Shown here: piece after piece, positions 44,766 through 54,056 of the stretch
Numbering within the stretch: the stretch's first letter is position 1
How the letters are laid out: each line of letters opens with the position of its first letter
Assembly: GCF_014873765.1 (NCBI RefSeq)
Contig: NZ_JADBGG010000021.1
Location: forward strand, 21,428-85,427
From: Desulfomicrobium macestii
GTDB taxonomy: Bacteria > Desulfobacterota > Desulfovibrionia > Desulfovibrionales > Desulfomicrobiaceae
Length of the DNA: 64,000 bases
Reading direction: 5' to 3'
Position numbers and translations under genes: made by a program
Notes under the pieces: model-generated
What the model saw: the letters and a program-made list of their open reading frames with translations, nothing else
Databases searched by the model: none
What the model was told of the DNA's origin: nothing

Positions 44766-45158
44766 ATGGAAAAAATGAAATTGAAAAACAAAAAAGAAGT
44801 CGACATCAAAGAGCTATCTAACAAGCTACTTGAGTATGCTATTGAAAATTTTTCAGAATCAAAGGTTTTTGACACCTATAGGGCCAAGAAAGATTTTGGA
44901 GTAAAAAGAAACCTTATCATCGAGGCGTACGCTTTTGGGCCTTCAGAATTACACGAATTTAAGTTGATTGAGAGCAAACCAGCAACCATCATTAAAGAAG
45001 CTGAACTTCCAGTCATTGGAAGGAAAGGAACAGTTGTGATCAAAAAATTTTTCCTTGATCAATTCAACATTAAAAATCCTGACAAAGCATATGAAGAAAA
45101 CGACCAGTTTGACATCAAGATTTCAGCAGACAAAATCGTCCTTACAAGAAAAAATTAA
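44766..45158 (+). CDS. Small island protein of unknown function
   Basis: This 130-residue basic, lysine-rich protein has no signal peptide or membrane helix. Its C-terminal 50 residues form a strand-turn pattern (GTVVIKKFFLDQFNI then FDIKISADKIVLTRKN) resembling a swapped-hairpin AbrB-like or RHH-free DNA-binding fold, but no named family is clear. An AAGAGG site lies upstream. A strong terminator follows. It separates the replication gene from the BREX operon and could be a plasmid maintenance or regulatory factor. Confidence 0.6.
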   Translation: MEKMKLKNKKEVDIKELSNKLLEYAIENFSESKVFDTYRAKKDFGVKRNLIIEAYAFGPSELHEFKLIESKPATIIKEAELPVIGRKGTVVIKKFFLDQFNIKNPDKAYEENDQFDIKISADKIVLTRKN

Positions 45159-45167
45159 TCTGTACTT

Positions 45168-45206
45168 GATGATCGTCCCGACGCCCTGGGACGATCATCA
45201 CTTTTT
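45168..45206 (+). terminator. Terminator before the BREX operon
   Basis: GATGATCGTCCC (45168-45179) pairs perfectly with GGGACGATCATC (45188-45199) across an 8-base loop, followed by ACTTTTTC. It isolates the BREX operon from upstream transcription. The 200 bases after it must hold the BREX promoter; I see no convincing -35/-10 pair. Confidence 0.85.
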
Positions 45207-45404
45207 CAGTTGATCCCGCCCCACATCCCTACATATCATCCGACAGCCTTCTCAAAAATTGTATTACATCTTTGGTACTTGACTTTGCTCACTTCGTGGG
45301 GCTTAGTTCAAAGCCGTATTTCCTTTTCTGGATTTGGGCATCCAATCAATATTTTCAGACAGAAGCAAACTTTTCAGGACTCCTCATTTAACAGGGCATG
45401 TGTT

Positions 45405-46205
45405 TTGACGAACAAAGATAAGCATTCTAAGGGAATCAGTCCGCTCGGATTCAGTTATGAACGAGGGGGTGCCCATCTGGCTCGAACCATAATGTTCGAG
45501 GAACTCCAGGAGGCCTTGCGGCAACCTACGGAATTTACGGTTTCCAAAGATGACTTCCGGAAGGCCATTGTCGACGAGAACTGCCTTAACAAGCGTTCGG
45601 GCCGAACGAGGTTGCTGACCTACCGGCACCTCGTGGATCTTTATGGCCTGGACACAGGGACCACCTTATTCCGCAACCTCCTCCACTTCTGGCAGCGAGA
45701 TCCTTCCGCCAGGGCATCTCTGGCCTTTCTTTGCGCGTACGCCCGCGACCCCCTTTTGCGGAGCGCGACGCCGTTCCTTTTTGATCACCCCATTGGATCA
45801 ACGGTTATTCGGCAGAACCTCGAACAATTCATTGATTCGCTGGAAACTGACCGTTTCAGCTCAGCTACGCTCAAATCGCTGGCACAAAATATCAGCTCGT
45901 CCTGGACGCAGGCTGGTTACCTGAGTGGCCGTGTCCGAAAAATTCGTTCTCAGCCACCCGTCACTCCTGGCGCGACAGCTTATGCTCTTCTTTTGGGGTA
46001 TCTTAACGGGTTGCGTGGGATGGCCCTTTTTGAATCGGAATACGTCAATCTCCTCGATTGCCCCTTGGAAATGGCTCTAGATAGCGCCGCCGAGGCTTCC
46101 CGCCGTGGCTGGATCGTTTTCAAAAGGATCGGTAACGTGGTTGAAGTTCTTTTCCCCAACCTTCTGACTGCTGCGGAAATGGAGTTGCTGCGTGAGCAAG
46201 GTTAA
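45405..46205 (+). CDS. brxA: BREX system protein BrxA (DUF1819)
   Basis: BrxA is the small helical first protein of BREX, which binds DNA and is needed for defence in some systems. The protein matches DUF1819: an N-terminal FSYERGGAHLART segment, KAIVDENCLNKRSGRTRLLTYRHLVDLYGL (residues about 50-80), and LARDPLLRS-type helices. The start is uncertain: the conserved N-terminus begins before any ATG, so I propose the TTG at 45405 (266 residues); an ATG at 45492 would remove conserved residues. It overlaps brxB by 14 bases. Confidence 0.8.
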   Translation: MTNKDKHSKGISPLGFSYERGGAHLARTIMFEELQEALRQPTEFTVSKDDFRKAIVDENCLNKRSGRTRLLTYRHLVDLYGLDTGTTLFRNLLHFWQRDPSARASLAFLCAYARDPLLRSATPFLFDHPIGSTVIRQNLEQFIDSLETDRFSSATLKSLAQNISSSWTQAGYLSGRVRKIRSQPPVTPGATAYALLLGYLNGLRGMALFESEYVNLLDCPLEMALDSAAEASRRGWIVFKRIGNVVEVLFPNLLTAAEMELLREQG

Positions 46206-46746
46206 AAGACTGATACAATCTTACGGCAACTTCATCGCTGTCCCTTGGCGTGAAGATGCCGCTCCGGCTCAACGTGTCGTTTTCTGCGTGTATGACGAGA
46301 ATGAAGAACTTCGGCTCAGGGCCAAAATCGAAGAGTTCGAACTGACCACACGCCAAGCCGGTCACGACTGGTTTGTCTTCGATGTCACCGACTCATTCGC
46401 CCATTGGTTGTCCAGTGAAGATTATGCTGAGGAATTCTTCAAGGAGCCAAACCTGCTGGGCGATCTCCTCCCGGATGAATACCTGCGTTTCCTGGTCTTG
46501 TACTTCAATAAACACATAGGCGAGGCCACAACCAATCCAAACGCGGTAATTGCTGTGTTGGGTGTGGGAGCACTCTTTGGATTCGCTAAGGTCAAAGACC
46601 TCGTGGACAGCTTGGCTCCTTTGGTCAAGGGACGCCTGATGATCTTTTTCCCCGGCAGTTACGAAAACAACAATTATCGCCTGCTCGACGGCTACGACGG
46701 CTGGAATTATCTCGCGGTCCCAATCACCGCCGACAAATCATTCTAG
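46192..46746 (+). CDS. brxB: BREX system protein BrxB (DUF1788)
   Basis: BrxB (184 residues) is a core BREX protein of unknown activity. The family-typical segments include VVFCVYDENEELRLRAKI, FNKHIGEATTNPNAVIAVLGVGALFGFAK (about 105-133, split here across strands), and the C-terminal GRLMIFFPGSYENNNYRLLDG. It starts with GTG, with GGAG 7 bases upstream, inside the end of brxA. It is 8 bases from brxC. Confidence 0.9.
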   Translation: MSKVKRLIQSYGNFIAVPWREDAAPAQRVVFCVYDENEELRLRAKIEEFELTTRQAGHDWFVFDVTDSFAHWLSSEDYAEEFFKEPNLLGDLLPDEYLRFLVLYFNKHIGEATTNPNAVIAVLGVGALFGFAKVKDLVDSLAPLVKGRLMIFFPGSYENNNYRLLDGYDGWNYLAVPITADKSF

Positions 46747-46754
46747 GAACTCCC

Positions 46755-49700
46755 ATGCTGAACAAAAACATTTTTCTCAAAGATCCTGTATCACGCAAAC
46801 TGGCCAACCAGGGCGTGGCAAGCGTTAACGAGTCGGACGAAAGCATCCTTCGCTACGAGCTTGAAACCTTTGTGTGCAGCGGACAGTACGAAAAAGGATT
46901 GGTGCACATTCTGCGGACGTATCTGGAGAATCTCAAACACCCCCAACAGCCAGGCGTCTGGATCAGCGGTTTTTTCGGGTCAGGCAAATCGCATCTGGTT
47001 AAAATTCTGGCCGCTCTCTGGCTGGACTATATCTTTTCTGATGGAGCCACTGCGCGAGGCATCACGACCCTCCCACCTGAAGTTCAGGAGCTATTCCTAG
47101 AATTGAAAACAGCCGGACAGAGACATGGCGGTTTACACAGCGTCAGCGGCACCTTGAAGGCCAACGATGACAGCAACAGTGCCCGCGCCGCCATTTTGGC
47201 CATGATCTTCAAATCCGTCGGACTGCCCGCGAAGTACCACTTTGCATCATTCGTCATGTGGCTCCAGGAAGAAGGCATCTTGAACCAAGTTCGACAACAT
47301 GTCGAAAATGCGGGCAAAATCTGGGACCAAGAAGTCCTGCGACTGCACGTCTCCACGGTGCTCCGAGAAGCTCTGGTCAAAATCAGGCCGCAAATCTTTT
47401 TTGATGAGAAAACCTGCGCCGATATTCTGCGCAATCAGTTTCCATCCGGCAAAGACGTTTCCAGCGACGACATGATAAAAGCTATCAAGCAGGCCCTGTC
47501 CAAGGATGGGAAACTGCCGCTGACCCTGATCGTGCTGGATGAAGTTCAGCAATATATCGGAGAGGACAGTCAACGGTCGATCGATGTGCAGGAAGTTGTC
47601 GAGGCCTGTTCCAAGAACATCGGCGGCAAGCTGCTCTTTGTGGGCACCGGGCAGACCGCCGTGACCGGGACAAGCAACCTCAAAAAACTTGAAGGACGGT
47701 TTACTGTCCGAGTCGAGCTTTCTGACGCCGATGTGGACGCGGTTATTCGGCAGGTCATCCTGGCCAAAAAGCCTGAGGCCATGGCTCCCATCAGTTCAAT
47801 GGTCCAGGCCAATTTAGGCGAAATCTCCCGCCATCTGACAGGAACCACCATCGCGCACCGCCAGGCGGACTTGGAATACATCGTTCATGACTACCCTATT
47901 CTGCCGGTTCGCCGCCGACTTTGGGAGAATGCCCTTCGTGTCCTGGATCAGTCCGGGACGGACAGCCAACTCCGCAATCAGCTCAGCCTGATTCACAAGG
48001 TCATCCAAACCAATGCCGAACAGCCCATTGGGCATGTCGCCCCTGCGGACTTTATTTTCTTTGACCTGGCGGAAAATCTCCTCCGCACCAGAATCCTGCC
48101 TCGCAAAGTGTACGAAAAAACCATGGGGTGGAAATCCGGGTCTGCCGATGAACAGCTCATGGCCAGAGCGTGCGCCCTTGTATTTCTGATCACCAAGCTC
48201 GCCGCTGCGAACACGGAAATCGGCCTAAAAACCACGGTGGATACGCTGGCAGACTTGCTCGTGGAGGATTTGTCCCAAGGCTCAAGCGTGCTGCGCAGCA
48301 AGCTTCCGGGCCTGTTGAACTCCTGCGAACTGCTGATGAAGGTTGGCGACGAGTACCGCATCCAGACCGAAGAAAGCGCGGCTTGGAATGACGAATTTTT
48401 AAGCCAACGCACAAGCTTGGCCAGCACCGCCCATCGCATCGAAACAGAACGTGACGACCGCATCAGACGCAAGGTCAGTGAGTCTCTGCGCAAGATTTCT
48501 ATTCAGCACGGAATGTCGAAGACACCGCGTGATATCTCTACGATCTTTGATTCCCAGCTCCCGTCTGACGCCTCCGGAAAAATCTGCGTATGGATTCGTG
48601 ACGGCTGGAGCACGGATGAAAATTCCGTTTTAGCTGATGCCCGGCACGCCGGAAACCAATCCCCCACGATCTTTGTTTTTATTCCCAAACGCTCGGCTGA
48701 TGACCTTCGTCATCAACTGATGGATTACAAGGCAGCCAGCGCCACCTTGGAAAAACGTGGAGTCCCTTCAACCCCGGAAGGCACCGAAGCCCGTGCCGCC
48801 ATGGAAACGGCGAAATTTAATGCGGAAGCACGCATAGCCGCACTTCTGGATGATGCGTTTTCGGGGGCCAGAGTGTTCCAAGGAGGCGGTAACGAAATTC
48901 TGGGCAATGAGCTTCAGGACAAGGTGACGGAAGCAGCCAAAAATTCATTAGCCCGCCTGTTTCCACAATTCGACCTTGCAGACAACAATGGCTGGAGCAA
49001 AGTGCTTGAACGCGCCCAAAAAGGCGCTCCTGACGCCTTGAAGACCGTTGGCTATGAAGGTGAGCCTGGAGCCAATGTCGTTTGCAAAGCGATCCTGGGT
49101 TTTATCGCCGGAGGAAAAAAAGGTGTCGACATCCGTAGTCACTTTGAAGGCCCCGTATACGGATGGCCGAGGGATGCAGTGGATGGAGCCTTGCTCGTCA
49201 TGGTCAACGCGGGTCTTGTTCGTGCTCTGGATGACATGGGCAAGGCCTTGGACGCGAAGACGTTAGACCGAAGGAATTTTGGCAAAACCTCTTTTAAAGT
49301 TGAAGCGACCACCATCAGTGCGGCCCAAAAAATCCAGATCCGCAAGGTTCTGCAAAAAATTGGCATTGCCGCCAAACAGGGAGAGGAATCCGCCTCGATC
49401 CCCGAGTTTGTGCAGAGCATGAAAAACCTGACCGAGCGAGCGGGCGGCGATGCACCCAAGCCTGCGATACCGGATACCGCCTGCCTCGAAGACATCAGAC
49501 TGACAACCGGGAACGAACAGCTTCTTGCTGTTTACAATCTGCGCGATGAGTTAGCCGCCTTGATCGATTCCTGGACAGAAGTTGCGGATCAAATCTCCAA
49601 GCGCTGGCCTGCTTGGTCCACCCTGGTCCGTCTGAAAAAACACGCCGCAACCTTATCCCAAGCCAAGCTGCTGCTCGATCAGATTTCGACCATTGAACAG

Positions 49701-50183
49701 GAACGCCAACTGTTAAATGATCCCGACCTGGTAAGTCCCCTCGTATCCAGCCTAGCCCAAATTCTGCGAGCAGAGTTGAACCGTCTTGATCATGACTATT
49801 CGACCAAACACGAAGAAGGCATGGCCCGGCTTAAACAGGATGACAATTGGCAGCAATTGGAACCGGAACAACGTCATCAGCTTTTGTCAGGCCAGATTCT
49901 GCATGAGTCTGCCAGACCGAAAGTCGAGGTCCAAGCAACGGAAGACGTGCTGCGCACCCTGGAAGCATTTTCGTTGACCATGTTCGAAGACCGAATTGCC
50001 GCCATGCCGGGACGTTTTGACGCAGTCCTGCAAGCTGCGGCGGAACTCATGGAGCCGGAAGCAAAATTCATCCACCTGCCGCGTCGTACTATCAAATCCA
50101 GAGATGAACTGGAAACTTGGCTTGCTGAAGTGAAGGCACAACTCGCTTCTGCCTTGGAAGCTGGTCCCGTGGTCATAAAATAG
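46755..50183 (+). CDS. brxC: BREX system P-loop ATPase BrxC
   Basis: BrxC (1142 residues) is the large ATPase of BREX, essential for both methylation and phage blocking in characterised type 1 systems. Walker A is GFFGSGKSH (residues 72-80); Walker B lies in LIVLDEVQQY. The C-terminal half (about 750-1140) is helical with coiled-coil stretches, and a segment FQGGGNEILGNELQDKV is typical of the family. The length is normal (about 1100-1250). It follows brxB and precedes an inserted HEPN-motif gene. Confidence 0.95.
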   Translation: MLNKNIFLKDPVSRKLANQGVASVNESDESILRYELETFVCSGQYEKGLVHILRTYLENLKHPQQPGVWISGFFGSGKSHLVKILAALWLDYIFSDGATARGITTLPPEVQELFLELKTAGQRHGGLHSVSGTLKANDDSNSARAAILAMIFKSVGLPAKYHFASFVMWLQEEGILNQVRQHVENAGKIWDQEVLRLHVSTVLREALVKIRPQIFFDEKTCADILRNQFPSGKDVSSDDMIKAIKQALSKDGKLPLTLIVLDEVQQYIGEDSQRSIDVQEVVEACSKNIGGKLLFVGTGQTAVTGTSNLKKLEGRFTVRVELSDADVDAVIRQVILAKKPEAMAPISSMVQANLGEISRHLTGTTIAHRQADLEYIVHDYPILPVRRRLWENALRVLDQSGTDSQLRNQLSLIHKVIQTNAEQPIGHVAPADFIFFDLAENLLRTRILPRKVYEKTMGWKSGSADEQLMARACALVFLITKLAAANTEIGLKTTVDTLADLLVEDLSQGSSVLRSKLPGLLNSCELLMKVGDEYRIQTEESAAWNDEFLSQRTSLASTAHRIETERDDRIRRKVSESLRKISIQHGMSKTPRDISTIFDSQLPSDASGKICVWIRDGWSTDENSVLADARHAGNQSPTIFVFIPKRSADDLRHQLMDYKAASATLEKRGVPSTPEGTEARAAMETAKFNAEARIAALLDDAFSGARVFQGGGNEILGNELQDKVTEAAKNSLARLFPQFDLADNNGWSKVLERAQKGAPDALKTVGYEGEPGANVVCKAILGFIAGGKKGVDIRSHFEGPVYGWPRDAVDGALLVMVNAGLVRALDDMGKALDAKTLDRRNFGKTSFKVEATTISAAQKIQIRKVLQKIGIAAKQGEESASIPEFVQSMKNLTERAGGDAPKPAIPDTACLEDIRLTTGNEQLLAVYNLRDELAALIDSWTEVADQISKRWPAWSTLVRLKKHAATLSQAKLLLDQISTIEQERQLLNDPDLVSPLVSSLAQILRAELNRLDHDYSTKHEEGMARLKQDDNWQQLEPEQRHQLLSGQILHESARPKVEVQATEDVLRTLEAFSLTMFEDRIAAMPGRFDAVLQAAAELMEPEAKFIHLPRRTIKSRDELETWLAEVKAQLASALEAGPVVIK

Positions 50184-50194
50184 GTGAATGATTT

Positions 50195-50734
50195 ATGACC
50201 GCATCGAATGCCTTCTCAGCCCAGGACTGGATCAAGGAGCATCTTCACGATGGTGTCCACCTTGACCCTGAATGTCTCCATGCAGTGCAGAATTTTACAT
50301 TGATGTGGAATATCTTTGAAAGTCTTCTATGTGACAATAGCGCATCTGTCTGCAAATTTGGCTTAATCTTGGCTAAATGGAAAGTTCCGCACCTGCCACC
50401 AGAAATCCAACAAGCATTTGCATATTTCCAGAATCGCTACGTCACTACCGACGGATTCAGTCGTCACTTCAAATTACAATTCCGCAACAACGATTGTCGC
50501 AAAATGGTAGAAAACGCTCTTAAATCTGCACATAATGATGCTTCGACAATGATCTACGTCCTTTTGATAATTATCTATCGTCTCAGAAATAACCTCTTTC
50601 ACGGTCTGAAAAGCGTTTCATCTCTCAACAATCAGACTGACAATCTGAATGTTGCGGCCCGAGCCTTGGCTGCAATTATTGAACTTCACGGACACCCCGC
50701 ACTCACTAGGAGCAACCATGCTGCCTCTCGCTAA
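50195..50734 (+). CDS. HEPN-motif small protein inserted between brxC and pglX
   Basis: This 179-residue helical protein carries RNNLFH (residues 131-136), which fits the RX4-6H catalytic motif of HEPN ribonucleases, preceded by a hydrophobic helix YVLLIIIYRL. HEPN proteins cut RNA in toxin-antitoxin, Abi and CRISPR systems. A partner nucleotidyltransferase is not adjacent. It starts 11 bases after brxC and overlaps pglX by 17 bases, so it is translated within the BREX operon. It is more AT-rich than brxC, suggesting separate acquisition. The family is not a standard BREX component. Confidence 0.7.
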   Translation: MTASNAFSAQDWIKEHLHDGVHLDPECLHAVQNFTLMWNIFESLLCDNSASVCKFGLILAKWKVPHLPPEIQQAFAYFQNRYVTTDGFSRHFKLQFRNNDCRKMVENALKSAHNDASTMIYVLLIIIYRLRNNLFHGLKSVSSLNNQTDNLNVAARALAAIIELHGHPALTRSNHAASR

Positions 50735-53700
50735 ATCCCTGCGCAACGATTTGGAAAAAACCGTCAAATCAGCCCGCGACATGGCTGAAAGTGCGGCCAA
50801 GGCATGCTTGGAACAACTTGGCGTTGGGGAGACGGCTCCGTTTTCACATCTATCCGATGATCAAAAGGACTTGCGCCGCAGGCTTCGTGCCCACGGGCGA
50901 CAACTTGGTGATAACCGCTCTACCAAAGGTGAGCAGGAAATAGCCCGTCTAGTGGAAGAAGTGGCCTACGAGCATTGGCATCGCATGCTTTTTGCCCGTT
51001 TTCTGGCTGAGAATAATCTGCTCATGTTCGACGGCGTAGCCGTCACCTTAGAAGAATGCGCGGAACTGGCCGATGATGAAGGCGTCGCCAATGAATGGGA
51101 GCTTGCCGCCAACCTGGCCGGAGCCATGCTACCCCAGATATTTCGCACGGATTCGGTTGTCTTCAAACTGAAGTTATCTCCTGAACACCAGCGCAGTCTG
51201 GAACGGCTCATTGCCGCCTTACCAGCAGACGTTTTCACGGCGTCAGATTCTCTTGGGTGGGTCTACCAGTTCTGGCAGAGCAAGCGCAAAGAAGAGGTCA
51301 ATGCTTCCGAGGTCAAAATTGGCGCACGAGAACTGCCTGCCGTGACCCAGCTTTTCACCGAGCCCTACATGGTAGCTTTTCTGCTGGATAATTCCTTAGG
51401 CGCTTGGTGGGCTGCGCGGAGATTAAGCGAAGAAGACTTTCGGACAGCGAAGAATGAAGAGGAATTACGGGGAAAAGCAGCCATTCCTGGGCTCCCTTTG
51501 GAATATCTGCGGTTTGTCCGTCAGGATGACGGATCATGGACACCAGCCGCTGGAACTTTCGACGGCTGGCCGAACCAACTTGCAGAATTGAAAACCCTCG
51601 ACCCCTGCTGCGGCTCCGGCCACTTCCTGGTGGCAGCCTTCCTGATGCTGCTGCCCATGCGTATGGAACGAGACGGTCTTTCGGCCAAAGAGGCCGCGGA
51701 CGCGGTGCTGCGGGAAAACATCCATGGTTTGGAACTGGATAAGCGCTGCGTAGAACTGGCCGCCTTTGCTCTGGCTCTCACAGCATGGAAATACCCGAAC
51801 GCTGGCGGCTACCGCGCGTTGCCGGAGTTGAACGTTGCCTGCGCGGGGTTGTCTATCAGTGCCAAGAAAGAGGAATGGTTGGCACTGGCTGGTGAAAAAA
51901 CCAACCTGCTGCTCGCCCTCGAAGAGCTTTACAAGCAGTTCAAAGACGCACCGGTGCTTGGCAGCCTAATCAATCCAGAAGCAAGTTTGGGTAAGGGGTC
52001 GCTGTTTGAATTGAAGTGGGAAGAAGTCGGGCCATTGCTTTCCAAAGCCTTAAAAGAAGAAAAAAATATCGAGCGTTCCGAACTTGCCGTTGTTGCAAAT
52101 GGCTTGTCAAATGCTGCTAGTTATTTGACGGGCAAATTTTCCCTAGTTTTTACAAATGTTCCCTACCTAAAAGGAGGTTACCATTCAGACATCCTCAAAT
52201 CTTTTTGTGAATCGAGATATCCGAGGTCAAAATATGACTTGGCGACGGTTTTTATCGAAAGATGCCAGGATCTGTTGTCCCGTAATGGGAGCTTGGCTGT
52301 AGTAACCCAGCAATACTGGCTTTTTCTTAAATATTATGCAGGGTTAAGGGAATATTTTATTAGAAATAAACAGTTGGGTCTCATAGCGAGACTTGGCCCC
52401 GGAGCGTTTGAGACGATTTCTGGGGAAGTCGTGAATGTATGCCTCCAAATCACTCATAATACGAAACCGTCGAAGCTATATCGGCACAACGGATTTGAGC
52501 TAGATTCAGTCAAAGGCATTGAGCAAAAGATAAGCCATCTAACATCTTCGGAAGTTCTTTTCTCGCAGCAAAGCAACCAGAAGAAAAACCCTGATTGCCG
52601 CATTTCTTTTGAGTTGACTGACGATGGCGTTGGGTTGCTGTCTGAGGTAGCGGATTTTGGCAAAGGGAGTGTCTCTGGTGACGGACCTCACTATTTAAGA
52701 AAGTTTTGGGAGTTTTCTTCAGTAGGTAATGAAAAGAAATATTGGTTAAACAGCCCTCAAGAGAGTGATATCTGGAGTGGGCGTGACAACATAATTTTAT
52801 GGGATGGCAAACAGCACAATCCAGAAAGCGAGCTTGGATTTGCGCTACGTGGGCACCGTGTTTTCAAGAAGCATGGAATAGCCATTGGGAAAGCGGGTAA
52901 GCTCAGATTTACACCATATACAGGCGAGTTATTTGACGACAATATTGCGGTAATTTGCCCATATGACAATTCCAAATTAGAAGATTTATGGGATTTTTGC
53001 ACCTCTGGTAAATTTGAGGCAAATCTTAGAAAGTTGGACAAGAAAATGTCCGTTACCGCAGGTACTTTTACAAAAGTATCATTTGATCAAGATACATGGC
53101 TTGGCGCACCCTCAAATATAAACATACGAAAACCCTGGTCTATGGACCCCTCACAATGGGTTTTTCATGGATACCCATCTAATAGCACTGAAACACTCCA
53201 AGTCGCCGCTATCCGCCTCCTCGGCTACCGTTGGCCTGCCGAACTGGATGCCAGCATGGAACTGGCCGACGAACAGCGCGAATGGGTGCAACGTTGTACG
53301 GCCCTTTTACCTTATGCCGACGAAGATGGCATTGTCTGCATTCCCCCGGTCCGGGGGGAAGCCTCTGCTGCTGACCGCCTCCTCAATCTGCTGGCTGCCG
53401 CTTATGGTGACGAATGGTCCGCTGAGACATTGAACCAACTCCTGAGCCAAGCCGAGCACGCGGGCAAGACATTAGAAACATGGCTGCGTGAAAAATTCTT
53501 CACCCAGCATTGCAAACTCTTTCAGCACCGTCCTTTCATCTGGCACATCTGGGACGGCCTCCGAGATGGTTTTGCCGCCTTGGTCAACTACCATAAACTC
53601 GACTACAAAAACCTCGAAACCCTGACCTACACCTACCTTGGAGACTGGATCACCCGTCAGAAACAGGACATCGCCAACGGCGTGGACGGGGCGGCGGAAA

Positions 53701-54056
53701 AACTCGCCGCCGCCGAAACTTTGAAAAAAAGCCTGGAACTGATTCTGGATGGCGAAAATCCCTACGACATCTTCGTGCGCTGGAAGCCCCTCGACAAACA
53801 ACCCATTGGCTGGAACCCGGACCTGGGCGACGGCGTGCGCCTCAACATCCGTCCCTTCATGACCGTCCCCGATGTGGCCAAAAAAGGCGCAGGCATCCTC
53901 CGTGACAAACCCAACATCAAATGGGACAAAGACCGGGGCAAGGATGTGGAATCTGCTCCATGGTTTCCTGTTTTCAAAGGCGACCGAATCAACGATCATC
54001 ATCTGAGTTTGGCGGAAAAACGAGCAGCACGAAAGGTTAGAGGAGAGGCACAATGA
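50718..54056 (+). CDS. pglX: BREX adenine-specific DNA methyltransferase PglX
   Basis: PglX (1112 residues) methylates adenine at the BREX recognition site to mark self DNA. The AdoMet motif I is LDPCCGSGHF (from residue 294), and the catalytic motif IV reads NVPY (480-483) instead of the usual NPPY. The region of residues about 440-825 is clearly more AT-rich than either end and likely contains the target-recognition domain. The C-terminal part (about 830-1110) is again GC-rich. ATG at 50718 has AGGAG upstream and lies within the HEPN gene. It overlaps the next gene by ATGA. Confidence 0.93.
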   Translation: MLPLAKSLRNDLEKTVKSARDMAESAAKACLEQLGVGETAPFSHLSDDQKDLRRRLRAHGRQLGDNRSTKGEQEIARLVEEVAYEHWHRMLFARFLAENNLLMFDGVAVTLEECAELADDEGVANEWELAANLAGAMLPQIFRTDSVVFKLKLSPEHQRSLERLIAALPADVFTASDSLGWVYQFWQSKRKEEVNASEVKIGARELPAVTQLFTEPYMVAFLLDNSLGAWWAARRLSEEDFRTAKNEEELRGKAAIPGLPLEYLRFVRQDDGSWTPAAGTFDGWPNQLAELKTLDPCCGSGHFLVAAFLMLLPMRMERDGLSAKEAADAVLRENIHGLELDKRCVELAAFALALTAWKYPNAGGYRALPELNVACAGLSISAKKEEWLALAGEKTNLLLALEELYKQFKDAPVLGSLINPEASLGKGSLFELKWEEVGPLLSKALKEEKNIERSELAVVANGLSNAASYLTGKFSLVFTNVPYLKGGYHSDILKSFCESRYPRSKYDLATVFIERCQDLLSRNGSLAVVTQQYWLFLKYYAGLREYFIRNKQLGLIARLGPGAFETISGEVVNVCLQITHNTKPSKLYRHNGFELDSVKGIEQKISHLTSSEVLFSQQSNQKKNPDCRISFELTDDGVGLLSEVADFGKGSVSGDGPHYLRKFWEFSSVGNEKKYWLNSPQESDIWSGRDNIILWDGKQHNPESELGFALRGHRVFKKHGIAIGKAGKLRFTPYTGELFDDNIAVICPYDNSKLEDLWDFCTSGKFEANLRKLDKKMSVTAGTFTKVSFDQDTWLGAPSNINIRKPWSMDPSQWVFHGYPSNSTETLQVAAIRLLGYRWPAELDASMELADEQREWVQRCTALLPYADEDGIVCIPPVRGEASAADRLLNLLAAAYGDEWSAETLNQLLSQAEHAGKTLETWLREKFFTQHCKLFQHRPFIWHIWDGLRDGFAALVNYHKLDYKNLETLTYTYLGDWITRQKQDIANGVDGAAEKLAAAETLKKSLELILDGENPYDIFVRWKPLDKQPIGWNPDLGDGVRLNIRPFMTVPDVAKKGAGILRDKPNIKWDKDRGKDVESAPWFPVFKGDRINDHHLSLAEKRAARKVRGEAQ

